NCBI GenBank assembly: GCA_949935895.1
Contig: CATLGL010000034.1
Location: forward strand, 1-12,581
From: an uncultured Clostridia bacterium
GTDB taxonomy: Bacteria > Bacillota > Clostridia > TANB77 > CAG-508
DNA length: 12,581 nucleotides
Direction: 5' to 3'
Below the pieces are notes generated by a model. That model was not told the DNA's origin. It did no database searches and saw nothing but the letters and a program-made list of their open reading frames with translations. Every line of letters begins with the position of its first letter. Positions within the stretch are counted from its first letter, which is position 1. The position numbers and the translations under genes were made by a program. This document shows, in pieces, positions 1 to 5,890 of this stretch.

Positions 1-399
1 TTCCATTGCATCAACATGCTGGAGCAGAAGATTGTTAGCTACGCATAGACTCTGATAAATCCGAGTCTGCCCCTGATCAGCAGTATAACTGGTGTCCATC
101 TTATCGAGAGGAACAAAATCCAGCTGTGTAGGTACCCTCTCTCCAAAGTGCATTACGCATACCCGAATGGAATCCGCCTCTTTGGTATTAAGCAAGGCAT
201 TTTTGATGTTCACTAACGCCCGCTTAATTTCCGGCGAATAGTCCACCTTCCACTCATTTGCAATAGACCATGACGCATCCACCAAAATGATGATGTCAGT
301 CATATAGTCCCCTCTGTAATTCTTTACATCGGTCAGTACAGTGTCTGTGAGGTTTTGCCCCATCCCTGGGACATCAACAATCCCTGATATTCTCTTCAT
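1..399 (-). CDS. von Willebrand factor A (VWA) domain protein, N-terminal part; runs off the window
   Basis: The first 133 residues are visible and the gene continues past the left edge. A VWA fold is indicated by the hydrophobic strand TDIIILVDASWSI, which carries the MIDAS metal-binding signature DxSxS at residues 41-45 (D41, S43, S45). Further strands follow (SIRVCVMHFG), then a TRIYQSL stretch where VWA proteins of the TerY kind have the conserved Thr. VWA domains bind a divalent metal and mediate protein-protein contacts. The partner here is unknown. The start is ATG at 399 with AAGGAGGA eight bases upstream. It lies 18 bases behind the nicotinamidase-like gene, so the two are probably co-transcribed. 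Base composition is richer in GC than most of the window. CGG is used three times as a plain in-frame Arg codon (KRAL, SIRV, QTRIY), unlike the genes to the right. TerY-like stress or defence modules are one possible setting, but this is not shown. Confidence 0.75.
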   Translation of the reverse strand, partial: MKRISGIVDVPGMGQNLTDTVLTDVKNYRGDYMTDIIILVDASWSIANEWKVDYSPEIKRALVNIKNALLNTKEADSIRVCVMHFGERVPTQLDFVPLDKMDTSYTADQGQTRIYQSLCVANNLLLQHVDAME

Positions 400-417
400 A
401 AATACGTCCTCCTTAAA

Positions 418-1428
418 TTAGTCAGCGAAAAGCATCGAGAAGTCATCAGTAGACTTCACAAAATGCACTCCGCAGTCGCGACAGTAAGCCTCCACTGCCA
501 AGTTTTCAGGTGTCATAGTCCCAATCGGGGATGTGCAATCTTCCAGGACATAAATCCTGTTGATTACATCTGGATTGTAAGCCTCTGGGTCACTCTTATT
601 CATGAAGTAATCGACTAACTGAACAAGAGTGGTATCGAAACAGTAATTCCTCGCCTGCCCAAACATAAAGATGTACCTGTACTGAAGTACAGCATCAATA
701 AGGGGCTTATTCAGGAAATTTGTTTCGCTAAATTCCGGTTTCAGCGCGCCGTACATGTCGCTCGAAGGATCCAGACCTTTAATAGCTTTCAGGTTCGAAG
801 TGCTACGAGCTAAGCTGTGATACCATTGCAACTGGAAATACTGAGTCTCCAGAGCAGCACCTGTGCTCCCCTGTTCGCAGTGATACGGCCAGATTGTAAG
901 CAGTGGGCGTTTCTTGCTTTCCAATTCCTTGCAGTAATCAATTGCCTTTTGTTTTGGCTTTTTTCTGCTTTTGTCGCTGGGATCCTTGAATCTCGGAATC
1001 CATATTCCATCTTCAATTTCCTTGGAGGAAATTGTTGTAAATGGAGCTGGATTCTGATAATCCTTGTCCATCCACCAGGTTGGAAAGAAGATTGACTGCG
1101 GGCTATGAGTGTCCACAGTTGAGAGTATCGTTGTTATTCCGCCCATATAATTATGGAGGAATCTAAACGCCCTCTCAGAATCCGCCTTGGATCCATCGAC
1201 TCCTAGATGAGCCATCGGTCCTTCTATAAAGTCATTCTGCCAATCAACTACAATAACACAAACTGTGTTTCCATTGCTGTAGTCTGCCGCAGCGGAATCA
1301 AATTCTTCCTGCTCCGCAAGCTGGCTTAATGCCATATACTTATCTTGCGGAAGCTGTTGAATTAATCCAATTTTGCTGAAGTCAACTATTTTCTCCAGCG
1401 GGGTCCGTGCTTGAAGTACTCTTGCCAT
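418..1428 (-). CDS. nicotinamidase/isochorismatase-like cysteine hydrolase
   Basis: The protein has 336 residues with the isochorismatase-hydrolase fold. The nicotinamidase layout can be read directly: catalytic Asp62 in VVDWQNDF, the metal-ligand pair D106 and H108 in VDTHSP, WPYHCEQGS at 180-188 (H183), candidate catalytic Lys217 in IKG, and nucleophile Cys263 in GQARNYCFDTT. Known family members deamidate nicotinamide or related amides. The exact substrate here is unknown. It is longer than usual nicotinamidases (about 200 residues) because of a roughly 55-residue N-terminal extension and insertions around 115-175. One metal-ligand His of PncA-type enzymes has no obvious counterpart. ATG at 1428 is preferred over an upstream TTG because AGGAGG lies six bases before it. 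It is the first gene of a leftward operon with the VWA gene, under the promoter at 1562-1590 and behind a structured leader. It contains one ordinary CGG Arg codon (residue 8). Confidence 0.8.
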   Translation of the reverse strand: MARVLQARTPLEKIVDFSKIGLIQQLPQDKYMALSQLAEQEEFDSAAADYSNGNTVCVIVVDWQNDFIEGPMAHLGVDGSKADSERAFRFLHNYMGGITTILSTVDTHSPQSIFFPTWWMDKDYQNPAPFTTISSKEIEDGIWIPRFKDPSDKSRKKPKQKAIDYCKELESKKRPLLTIWPYHCEQGSTGAALETQYFQLQWYHSLARSTSNLKAIKGLDPSSDMYGALKPEFSETNFLNKPLIDAVLQYRYIFMFGQARNYCFDTTLVQLVDYFMNKSDPEAYNPDVINRIYVLEDCTSPIGTMTPENLAVEAYCRDCGVHFVKSTDDFSMLFAD

Positions 1429-1440
1429 AAGCAACCTCCT

Positions 1441-1556
1441 AAAAATATGAATTTTCTCCCATCACTCATGTGATGGGGCTAGTCCCTTTCAAATAAATAT
1501 ACCTAAAAGGGCGGATTAATCTAGTAACTAGATAAATCCATGTGCCTAAGTTACGT
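1441..1556 (-). promoter_or_regulatory. structured 5' leader with three hairpins (possible cis-regulatory RNA)
   Basis: About 120 nt separate the predicted transcription start (near 1555) from the hydrolase gene. Three successive hairpins fill this leader: 1513-1539 (GGATT/AATCC outer and ATCTAG/CTAGAT inner stem), 1484-1511 (CCCTTT/AAAGGG) and 1458-1477 (perfect 8-bp CCCATCAC/GTGATGGG with a four-base loop). The last is followed by an A/T stretch and then the AGGAGG site. None has a U-run directly after it, so a simple attenuator is not evident. I do not recognise a known riboswitch class. Confidence 0.5.
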
Positions 1557-1561
1557 ATATT

Positions 1562-1590
1562 ATTTTATCATCTTATGTGAACTTTGTCAA
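1562..1590 (-). promoter_or_regulatory. sigma-A-type promoter for the hydrolase-VWA operon
   Basis: On the minus strand, TTGACA (1585-1590) and TAAAAT (1562-1567) are separated by exactly 17 bases and sit upstream of the structured leader. Confidence 0.8.
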
Positions 1591-1666
1591 TATAAAAATG
1601 CTATAATAAAAAAATAGATGAAACATTGAAACAAAGCCTAATATCAAGTCATTATATTCAAATATC

Positions 1667-1685
1667 CCCCCAGTTATACTGAGGG
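1667..1685. other. isolated hairpin in the island boundary
   Basis: CCCCCAG (1667-1673) and CTGAGGG (1679-1685) form a 7-bp stem with one G:T pair around a five-base loop. It lies in otherwise gene-free sequence between the operon promoter and the IS30 remnant. It has no convincing T-run on either side, so it is not called a terminator. Confidence 0.3.
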
Positions 1686-1711
1686 ACAATTATTTATGAA
1701 TTCAAATTATT

Positions 1712-2296
1712 CTAAGCATTTCCATACACTCTACTTTGACTCAAACCTTCTGGTCTGTCATGTATTGTCTTTCCTTCTTTATTTGGTTTTAAGAATTCAG
1801 ATTCTTCTTTCTTTATCTTTTCCTTTTTGCTGTATTTTCCACATGTCAAATCTTTTCTTTCTACCTCTATTATTTCTTTATCAATGTAGTTATATATTGT
1901 CTTAAAACATATTGTCGTTACATATTTACCTTGTTTTATTTTATATTCTACTACCTCTGGTGAACTTTTTTCTTCTTTAATTTCTTTTTCGATAAATTTT
2001 GCTAATTTCATATCTTTTCCTATTTTTAAATTTGTTCCTTTTGCTGTTTCATTTTCTTCATTTCTTCTTTGTGCTACTTCTGCACAGTACTTCCATACTG
2101 GTAAATATGATGTTTCTAATTCTACTAATCCTAATTTTATATCTCTGCTTATTGTCGTTCTATGTTTTCCTAATATATCGCCTATTTCTGTATAGTTTAA
2201 ATGTTAATCATTATACAATGTTTCGATTTTTATTCTTTCTTTGTATGTTAATTGTTTAAAATTTCTTTTATTTGTGGTATACTGTTCTTGACACAT
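1712..2296 (-). pseudogene. IS30-family transposase remnant, interrupted and truncated
   Basis: Reading from ATG at 2296 (GGAGG nine bases upstream), the frame gives an N-terminal IS30-type helix-turn-helix region: LTYKERIKIETLY, then YTEIGDILGKHRTTISRDI. Next come SPEVVEYKI, KTIYNYID and GKTIHDRPE, all typical of IS30 transposases. Two defects are plain. Codon 31 is TAA (2204-2206), where an amino-acid codon is expected in LYND-x-HLNY. The reading also ends after VYGNA at 1712, where the family continues with the DDE catalytic domain (YGxWEMD...). The catalytic part is therefore missing and the element cannot encode an active transposase. The stop is a substitution, not one of the CGG frame breaks seen elsewhere. 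The truncation point faces the GC-rich operon, so the insertion or rearrangement that brought the operon may have cut the element. The family call is good; activity is excluded. Confidence 0.8.
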
Positions 2297-2359
2297 AATT
2301 AAAAACCTCCAATGTTTAGTCTCGCAACTAACATTTTATTTGATTTTTAATTATGTGTC
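2290..2359 (-). repeat. 16-bp inverted repeat enclosing the IS30 ribosome site and start codon
   Basis: GACACATAATTAAAAA at 2290-2305 is perfectly complementary to 2344-2359, with 38 bases between. In RNA read leftward, the 3' arm contains the transposase ATG and abuts its GGAGG. Folding would therefore hide the start. Such structures are known to protect insertion sequences from read-through transcription. Confidence 0.7.
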
Positions 2360-2396
2360 TATATTTTTATGTCTACAACGTGCATTTAATTATACA

Positions 2397-2531
2397 ATAT
2401 TCATTTTTATTCCAAAATACTTCTTCTTTTTAATAGTTTCTTAATGCAAATTTAAATTCACTTCAATATTTACTCATAAAAATAAACCCTCCTTATTAAA
2501 CTTTTTTGTCTAATAATTTGGGTTCACTTCA
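2397..2531 (-). mobile_element. IS3-family (IS150-like) left end and decayed orfA start
   Basis: The minus strand at 2531-2505 reads TGAAGTGAACCCAAATTATT and then AGACA, matching the general form of IS3/IS150-group terminal repeats (TGxxCTGxxCCCxxxxxTTAGACA). It is followed, as in intact elements, by a ribosome site (GGAGGG) and ATG at 2477 that begins MSKY-stop-SEFKFALRNY-stop. This resembles the orfA start MxKYSxEFK but has two nonsense codons. Homology is lost near 2397, where the IS30 end seems to begin, suggesting that the IS30 element landed inside the IS3 element. Confidence 0.5.
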
Positions 2532-2559
2532 TTTTAGTAATTCTTCTTTTATTATATCA

Positions 2560-3293
2560 TTAAAACATTGGATAGCAATATGCTTTTCCTTCTCTTCCTG
2601 CTGCATTTACATATGCTATCATACTAAAGTATATTTTATCCCCTTGTTTTAAAAATATAGAAAATGCATTATTATCTGTATCTTGACATCCGTTAGTAGC
2701 AATCCAAGAATATGCCTCTGCCACACATTTTCCATTTATATAAAATTTATTTAAAAGATCGGCTGAAGGTCCTGAACTTGCTGTCATTGACTTCATAGAA
2801 ATAAAATACCATCCGACTTTTTAGTACTGTATATCCATCCTTCTCTGAATATAATAAATATTCTGCTATATTGTTATTTTCATCTGTCCTTCTTGTTAAG
2901 CCTGTCATACTAGTAGTTTCTGCATATGCGTTTTTATTCATATTTGCATTACAAATCCATGTATCTGTCTTTATGCTTGTTGGTTCATGTTTTTGAATTT
3001 CATTTAATTTTTCTTCCATTTTTTCGTTAATATAGGTATCTAGTTCTTCCATTGTTAATGTTACTTTAGAATCTCCCGCTATCTGAATAGAACTATACAA
3101 TTCCTCTAAATCCTTTTGTTCATTTACTTCTGCCTGCTTATATTCTTTTCTAGCAGTAATTGCTTTTCCTATCATTCCATCTTCTCCTATTACAAATCCG
3201 TAATACAATTCCTGCTAATATTAAAAGTACAATTATGGTAATAATCAATGCAATCAATGTAATTCCCTTATTCTTATTCTTTTTCATATTCAT
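2560..3293 (-). CDS. type IV pilin-like secreted protein 1; needs two +1 frameshifts at CGG
   Basis: The N-terminus is a class III-like prepilin signal: a basic leader (MNMKKNKNKG), then ITLIALIITIIVLLILAGIV, a transmembrane helix. Prepilin peptidase cleavage is expected after Gly10. Position 5 of the mature form is Ala rather than the Glu of classical pilins. Two frame breaks occur, at codon 32 (TTA CGG A, 3198-3200) and codon 160 (AGT CGG A, 2813-2815). Skipping each C gives one 243-residue protein with continuous sense: GIVL-GFVIGEDGMIGKAI and TVLKS-GWYFISMKSM. A helical stalk (about 40-110) precedes a C-terminal domain with several Cys. In unshifted reading it would stop about 16 codons after the first CGG. 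ATG at 3293 follows GGGCGGAG. The promoter is at 3340-3368. It is likely exported to the cell surface; its ligand is unknown. A true pseudogene is possible, but the identical nature of the breaks here and elsewhere argues against that. Confidence 0.75.
2813..2815 (-). other. +1 frameshift site 2: AGT CGG A in pilin 1
   Basis: CGG is in frame after the first shift (codon 160). Skipping the C gives GGA TGG TAT TTT (GWYF) and opens the remaining 83 codons to the stop at 2560. Confidence 0.85.
3198..3200 (-). other. +1 frameshift site 1: TTA CGG A in pilin 1
   Basis: CGG is exactly in frame as codon 32. Reading on in frame yields a short basic tail and a stop. Skipping the C gives GGA TTT GTA ATA GGA (GFVIG), matching the pilin 2 sequence SLVIGDKG at the same place. 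Confidence 0.85.
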
Positions 3294-3339
3294 AACTCCG
3301 CCCTTTCTTATCTTATGTTTATATGTAGTTTCTTCCGTC

Positions 3340-3368
3340 ATTCTATATAACTTATTTCTTATTGTCAA
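3340..3368 (-). promoter_or_regulatory. promoter of pilin-like gene 1
   Basis: On the minus strand, TTGACA (3363-3368), a 17-base spacer and TAGAAT (3340-3345) sit about 45 bases upstream of ATG 3293. Confidence 0.8.
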
Positions 3369-3477
3369 CACTTTTCTTATTTTTTATTCTATAATGAATC
3401 GTATTCTTTGTCATAAACAAGTTTTTTTTGCATACATTGTAGTAATTCACTTAATTTATATAGAAAAGAGGTTTTGT

Positions 3478-4014
3478 ATGTTTATTTGTAATGTAAAGTT
3501 TGACCATAAATTTATTTTTAAAATCGTTTTTGTTATTTTATTTTTAATTGTACTTGCTCTTGCTGGTTTTAGTATTTACAAAATATTTCATAAAAATTAT
3601 AATGATAATTGTATTTCAGCCCCTGATGTTGCTAATATTACATCTGATAATTATACCAACGTTTTAAAATCGGTTCATGACCACCTTGATGAGCATATTG
3701 GGCAAAAAATCCATTTTACAGGCTATGTGTACCGAGTATATGATTTTAGCCAAACACAATTTGTTTTAGCAAGGAATATGAAGGTAAGCTCAGATAATCA
3801 AACCTTAGTTGTTGGTTTTTTATGCAATTATAAAGATGCTTCTAAGTTTTCCGATAATACTTGGGTAGAAATTACAGGAAAAATTACAAAAGGTGATTAT
3901 CATGGGGATATTCCTGTTATTGAAATTCAAGAAATAAAATCTTGTAATAAACCACAAGATGATTTAGTGAATCCACCAGATGATATGTATATTCCAACTA
4001 GTGTTTTATTCTAA
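3478..4014 (+). CDS. membrane-anchored DUF1980-like OB-fold protein
   Basis: The protein has 178 residues. Residues 13-33 form one transmembrane or signal-anchor helix (FIFKIVFVILFLIVLALAGF). The rest is a soluble, probably extracytoplasmic domain with the pattern of DUF1980 (C-terminal domain of YcgQ/TIGR03943 proteins): GYVYRVYDF, FVLARNMKV, NTWVEITGKI and IPVIEIQEIKS, which is an OB-like beta-barrel layout. The paired Cys usual in that family (RFxxxCCxAD) are absent. The usual multi-helix N-terminal part of YcgQ is also missing, so this is a short stand-alone form. ATG at 3478 is chosen over upstream in-frame starts because AAGAGG lies six bases before it and the region upstream overlaps the divergent pilin promoter. 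It ends just before a two-way terminator. It contains no in-frame CGG. The role is unknown; metal- or permease-associated function in relatives is only suggestive. Confidence 0.6.
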   Translation: MFICNVKFDHKFIFKIVFVILFLIVLALAGFSIYKIFHKNYNDNCISAPDVANITSDNYTNVLKSVHDHLDEHIGQKIHFTGYVYRVYDFSQTQFVLARNMKVSSDNQTLVVGFLCNYKDASKFSDNTWVEITGKITKGDYHGDIPVIEIQEIKSCNKPQDDLVNPPDDMYIPTSVLF

Positions 4015-4038
4015 TAAAAACTATATCTTTTAACAAAA

Positions 4039-4075
4039 GCATACCACACAAAATACTGTATGGTATGCCTTTTTA
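4039..4075. terminator. bidirectional terminator between the DUF1980-like gene and the 85-aa gene
   Basis: GCATACCA (4039-4046) pairs with TGGTATGC (4061-4068), followed by CTTTTT on the plus strand. A-rich sequence on the other side gives a weaker T-run on the minus strand. It separates two convergent genes. Confidence 0.7.
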
Positions 4076-4083
4076 TTTCTTGC

Positions 4084-4341
4084 TTAATCATCAATTAGAA
4101 AAAGAAAACGTTTTTTACTATTTTCATTTTTAAAATACTGCAATTTACCATCGTAGAAAATGGCCTTTACTTGTTTGCGTTTTCCTTTTTTCTCAAATTC
4201 AACTACTGTTTGCCGTTCTTTTTCATCTAATTTAGCCGCATCGCTTTGCTTTAATAAAACGATAACATCTGGCTGCTCCTGATGCAGTCTTATTATTTCT
4301 TTCCTCACTTGCTCTACATTTGAAAAATTTTTCTTTTTCAT
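4084..4341 (-). CDS. hypothetical basic 85-residue protein
   Basis: I do not recognise this family. It is a small, highly charged protein (about a quarter Lys/Arg), predicted mostly helical at the N-terminus (NVEQVRKEIIRLHQEQ). Its C-terminal beta-like part, QVKAIFYDGKLQYFKN, looks like a strand-turn-strand. No signal peptide or membrane segment is seen. The start is firm: ATG at 4341 with AAAGGAG seven to eight bases upstream, and a near-consensus promoter at 4389-4417. It contains one in-frame CGG (codon 43, GAA CGG C, 4213-4215) that must be read without a shift, because skipping the C gives a stop three codons later. It is thus one of only two non-shifting CGG codons in the low-GC part. 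The shift-free site is followed by C, whereas all shift sites are followed by A or T. Confidence 0.65.
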   Translation of the reverse strand: MKKKNFSNVEQVRKEIIRLHQEQPDVIVLLKQSDAAKLDEKERQTVVEFEKKGKRKQVKAIFYDGKLQYFKNENSKKRFLFLIDD

Positions 4342-4388
4342 GATTGTCTCCTTTATTTACTTTGCTTTATTGCTTTTATACTTCTTTC

Positions 4389-4417
4389 ATTATAATTCAT
4401 TTTACATAATGAGTCAA
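4389..4417 (-). promoter_or_regulatory. promoter of the 85-aa hypothetical gene
   Basis: On the minus strand, TTGACT (4412-4417), a 17-base spacer and TATAAT (4389-4394) lie about 48 bases upstream of ATG 4341. Confidence 0.8.
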
Positions 4418-4554
4418 GTAGAACTGGTTTTAATTACATGATATATTCAAAAGCTTATCTACAATCTATATTTTTTGCATATTGCAGTAAAATTTAATCA
4501 TTTTATTTTTCAATTGAAAAAGCTTCGAAGAGGGATGATTAAAATCACTTCTAC
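4418..4554. repeat. imperfect inverted repeat in the divergent intergenic region
   Basis: GTAGAACTGGTTTTAAT (4418-4434) matches the reverse complement of 4538-4554 at 15 of 17 positions. One arm directly abuts the -35 of the leftward promoter. The roughly 100 bases between are AT-rich with no gene. It could be a paired operator or a decayed small inverted-repeat element. The rest of the 4342-4738 gap holds only the two divergent promoters. Confidence 0.45.
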
Positions 4555-4664
4555 CACTTTTGGTAAAACCTTTGTAATTTTATTAAAAATTGTACTATCC
4601 GCTTTTTTCTTAATTAAAATATCATTTTACAATCTCTACTATAGCAAATTCTAATTTCTACAAT

Positions 4665-4693
4665 TTGACGATTTTATGTAAATATGTTACAAT
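4665..4693 (+). promoter_or_regulatory. promoter of the 131-aa hypothetical gene
   Basis: TTGACG (4665-4670), a 17-base spacer and TACAAT (4688-4693) lie about 45 bases before ATG 4739. Confidence 0.8.
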
Positions 4694-4705
4694 AGTATTG
4701 TAACA
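4685..4705. promoter_or_regulatory. palindromic operator over the -10 and start site
   Basis: The arms TGTTACAATA (4685-4694) and TATTGTAACA (4696-4705) are perfect 10-bp inverted repeats around a single G. They cover the -10 box and the expected transcription start, a classic repressor position. The shape resembles MarR/OhrR-type sites (TACAATT-AATTGTA). No regulator gene is next to it. Confidence 0.6.
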
Positions 4706-4738
4706 AAAAAATTGTTTGTTTATTTTGGAGGTTTTTTT

Positions 4739-5134
4739 ATGAAAAAACAAAAATCAGTACTACAGGAGCGGATTTCTAACTATAGAATAACGCTTAAGAA
4801 GCAGATGGCAAATTTATTAAGTGGAGAAAATGTAGAAGGTTTCTCTATCGGAGAAACCACATGTTTGCCATATGATGTAGTCTCGAAAGATGACGTCACT
4901 TTTATTTTTAGAGCGTTATCTTACACAAAATCCGAGGAAATGCTAGAATTCATTTCCCTTCTTTCAACTACTCCTCAGGCACCTATTCTGTCTCATTTTG
5001 AGGCAGGAAGAAGGCTTCAGTTATGTGCAGAACTTATTAAAGATATTGATGCTTTCTTGCTGCATAAAGAGCAGTTGAAAGAAGAGGAACAGCATATATA
5101 TGACGATTTAGAAGCTTTAAAAGAGTCTATATAG
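4739..5134 (+). CDS. hypothetical 131-residue helical protein
   Basis: I do not recognise the family. The protein is soluble, with no signal or membrane segment. The N-terminal third is basic and amphipathic (LQERISNYRITLKKQMANLL), a mixed middle contains GFSIGETTCLPYDVV, and the C-terminal half is helical with an acidic coiled-coil tail (HKEQLKEEEQHIYDDLEALKESI region). ATG at 4739 is chosen over the in-frame TTG at 4712 because GGAGG lies seven bases upstream of it. It has its own promoter with a palindromic operator and ends in a strong two-way terminator, so it is a regulated single-gene unit. Codon 11 is CGG (GAG CGG A, 4769-4771) and must be read in frame, since skipping C runs into TAA within eight codons. 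Composition is somewhat richer in GC than the flanking genes, which may point to later acquisition. Confidence 0.7.
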   Translation: MKKQKSVLQERISNYRITLKKQMANLLSGENVEGFSIGETTCLPYDVVSKDDVTFIFRALSYTKSEEMLEFISLLSTTPQAPILSHFEAGRRLQLCAELIKDIDAFLLHKEQLKEEEQHIYDDLEALKESI

Positions 5135-5144
5135 TCTATTCCTC

Positions 5145-5186
5145 CAAAAAACCCGATAGTGACCAAACACTATCGGGGCTTTTGGT
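5145..5186. terminator. strong bidirectional terminator
   Basis: CCCGATAGTG (5152-5161) pairs perfectly with CACTATCGGG (5168-5177) around a six-base loop, with CCAAAAAA and CTTTTGG extending the stem. T-runs occur on both strands, serving the 131-aa gene and the convergent rubrerythrin gene. Confidence 0.85.
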
Positions 5187-5738
5187 TTAGTTAAAATATC
5201 TTTTTAACAATCCATCAAATCCTCTTCCATGACGAGCCTCGTCTTTTGCCATTTCATGAACAGTATCATGAATTGCATCATATCCAAGTTCTTTTGCACG
5301 AGTAGCAAGCTCTTTTTTACCCATACATGCTCCACATTCTGCTTCTGCTCTTAACATTAGGTTTTTCTTTGTATCTGGGTATACAATTTCTCCTAATAAT
5401 TCTGCAAATTTAGCAGCATGTTCTGCCTCTTCCCATGCATATCTTTTATATGCTTCAGCAATTTCAGGATATCCTTCTCTGTCTGCTTGGCGACTCATAG
5501 CAAGATACATTCCAACTTCTGTACATTCACCCATAAAGTTATCTTTTAACCCTTTTATCACTTCTTCATCTAATCCTTTTGCTACACCAATTTTGTGCTC
5601 ATCTGCATATTCTTTTGCTCCTTTTGTTTCTTCTTTTAATTCAAACATTTCGCTACCCACACCACATTGTGGACATTTTTCTGGTGCCTCTTCTCCAAAA
5701 TGTACATATCCACACACTTTACAAACATATGCTTTCAT
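5187..5738 (-). CDS. reverse rubrerythrin (N-terminal rubredoxin plus ferritin-like diiron domain), peroxide reductase
   Basis: The protein has 183 residues. An N-terminal rubredoxin-type iron site (C6-x2-C9 and C22-x2-C25, within residues 1-35) is followed by a four-helix diiron domain with the ligands expected of rubrerythrins: E in MGECTEVGMYLAM, then EEAEH, AEAECGAC and DEARH. The rubredoxin-first order is that of the 'reverse' rubrerythrins of clostridia, such as the C. acetobutylicum NADH-dependent peroxidases. These reduce H2O2, and support O2 detoxification, with electrons from a rubredoxin reductase system in the cytoplasm. Length matches the family. ATG at 5738 has AGGAGG seven bases upstream. 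A consensus-like promoter (5768-5795) and a shared terminator make it monocistronic. The gene is intact and contains no CGG codon, so it has no frame break. In an anaerobe it points to a strict or moderate anaerobic life style. Confidence 0.93.
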   Translation of the reverse strand: MKAYVCKVCGYVHFGEEAPEKCPQCGVGSEMFELKEETKGAKEYADEHKIGVAKGLDEEVIKGLKDNFMGECTEVGMYLAMSRQADREGYPEIAEAYKRYAWEEAEHAAKFAELLGEIVYPDTKKNLMLRAEAECGACMGKKELATRAKELGYDAIHDTVHEMAKDEARHGRGFDGLLKRYFN

Positions 5739-5767
5739 CGCATTACCTCCTAATTTTATTTTTTACT

Positions 5768-5795
5768 ATATTACCATATTTTCAAATTTTGTCAA
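5768..5795 (-). promoter_or_regulatory. promoter of the reverse rubrerythrin gene
   Basis: On the minus strand, TTGACA (5790-5795), a 16-base spacer and TAATAT (5768-5773) lie about 25-30 bases upstream of the ribosome site. No clear PerR-type palindrome is seen. Confidence 0.75.
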
Positions 5796-5890
5796 GATTT
5801 TTCATTTTTTGCTTTTCTTTTTTGTTGTTTTATGTTAGAATGTGTCCATAGGAAACGAATGATAATTTATTTTAATATTGGAGGATAATT

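Noticed and set aside
2204..2206. In-frame TAA in the IS30 gene as another recoding site
   Set aside because: It is a substitution to TAA, and TAA is used as a normal stop in many genes here. The element is also truncated.
5579..5851. Plus-strand open frames over the rubrerythrin gene and other AT-rich Leu/Phe-rich frames opposite real genes
   Set aside because: They are low-complexity antisense shadows without ribosome sites or family resemblance.
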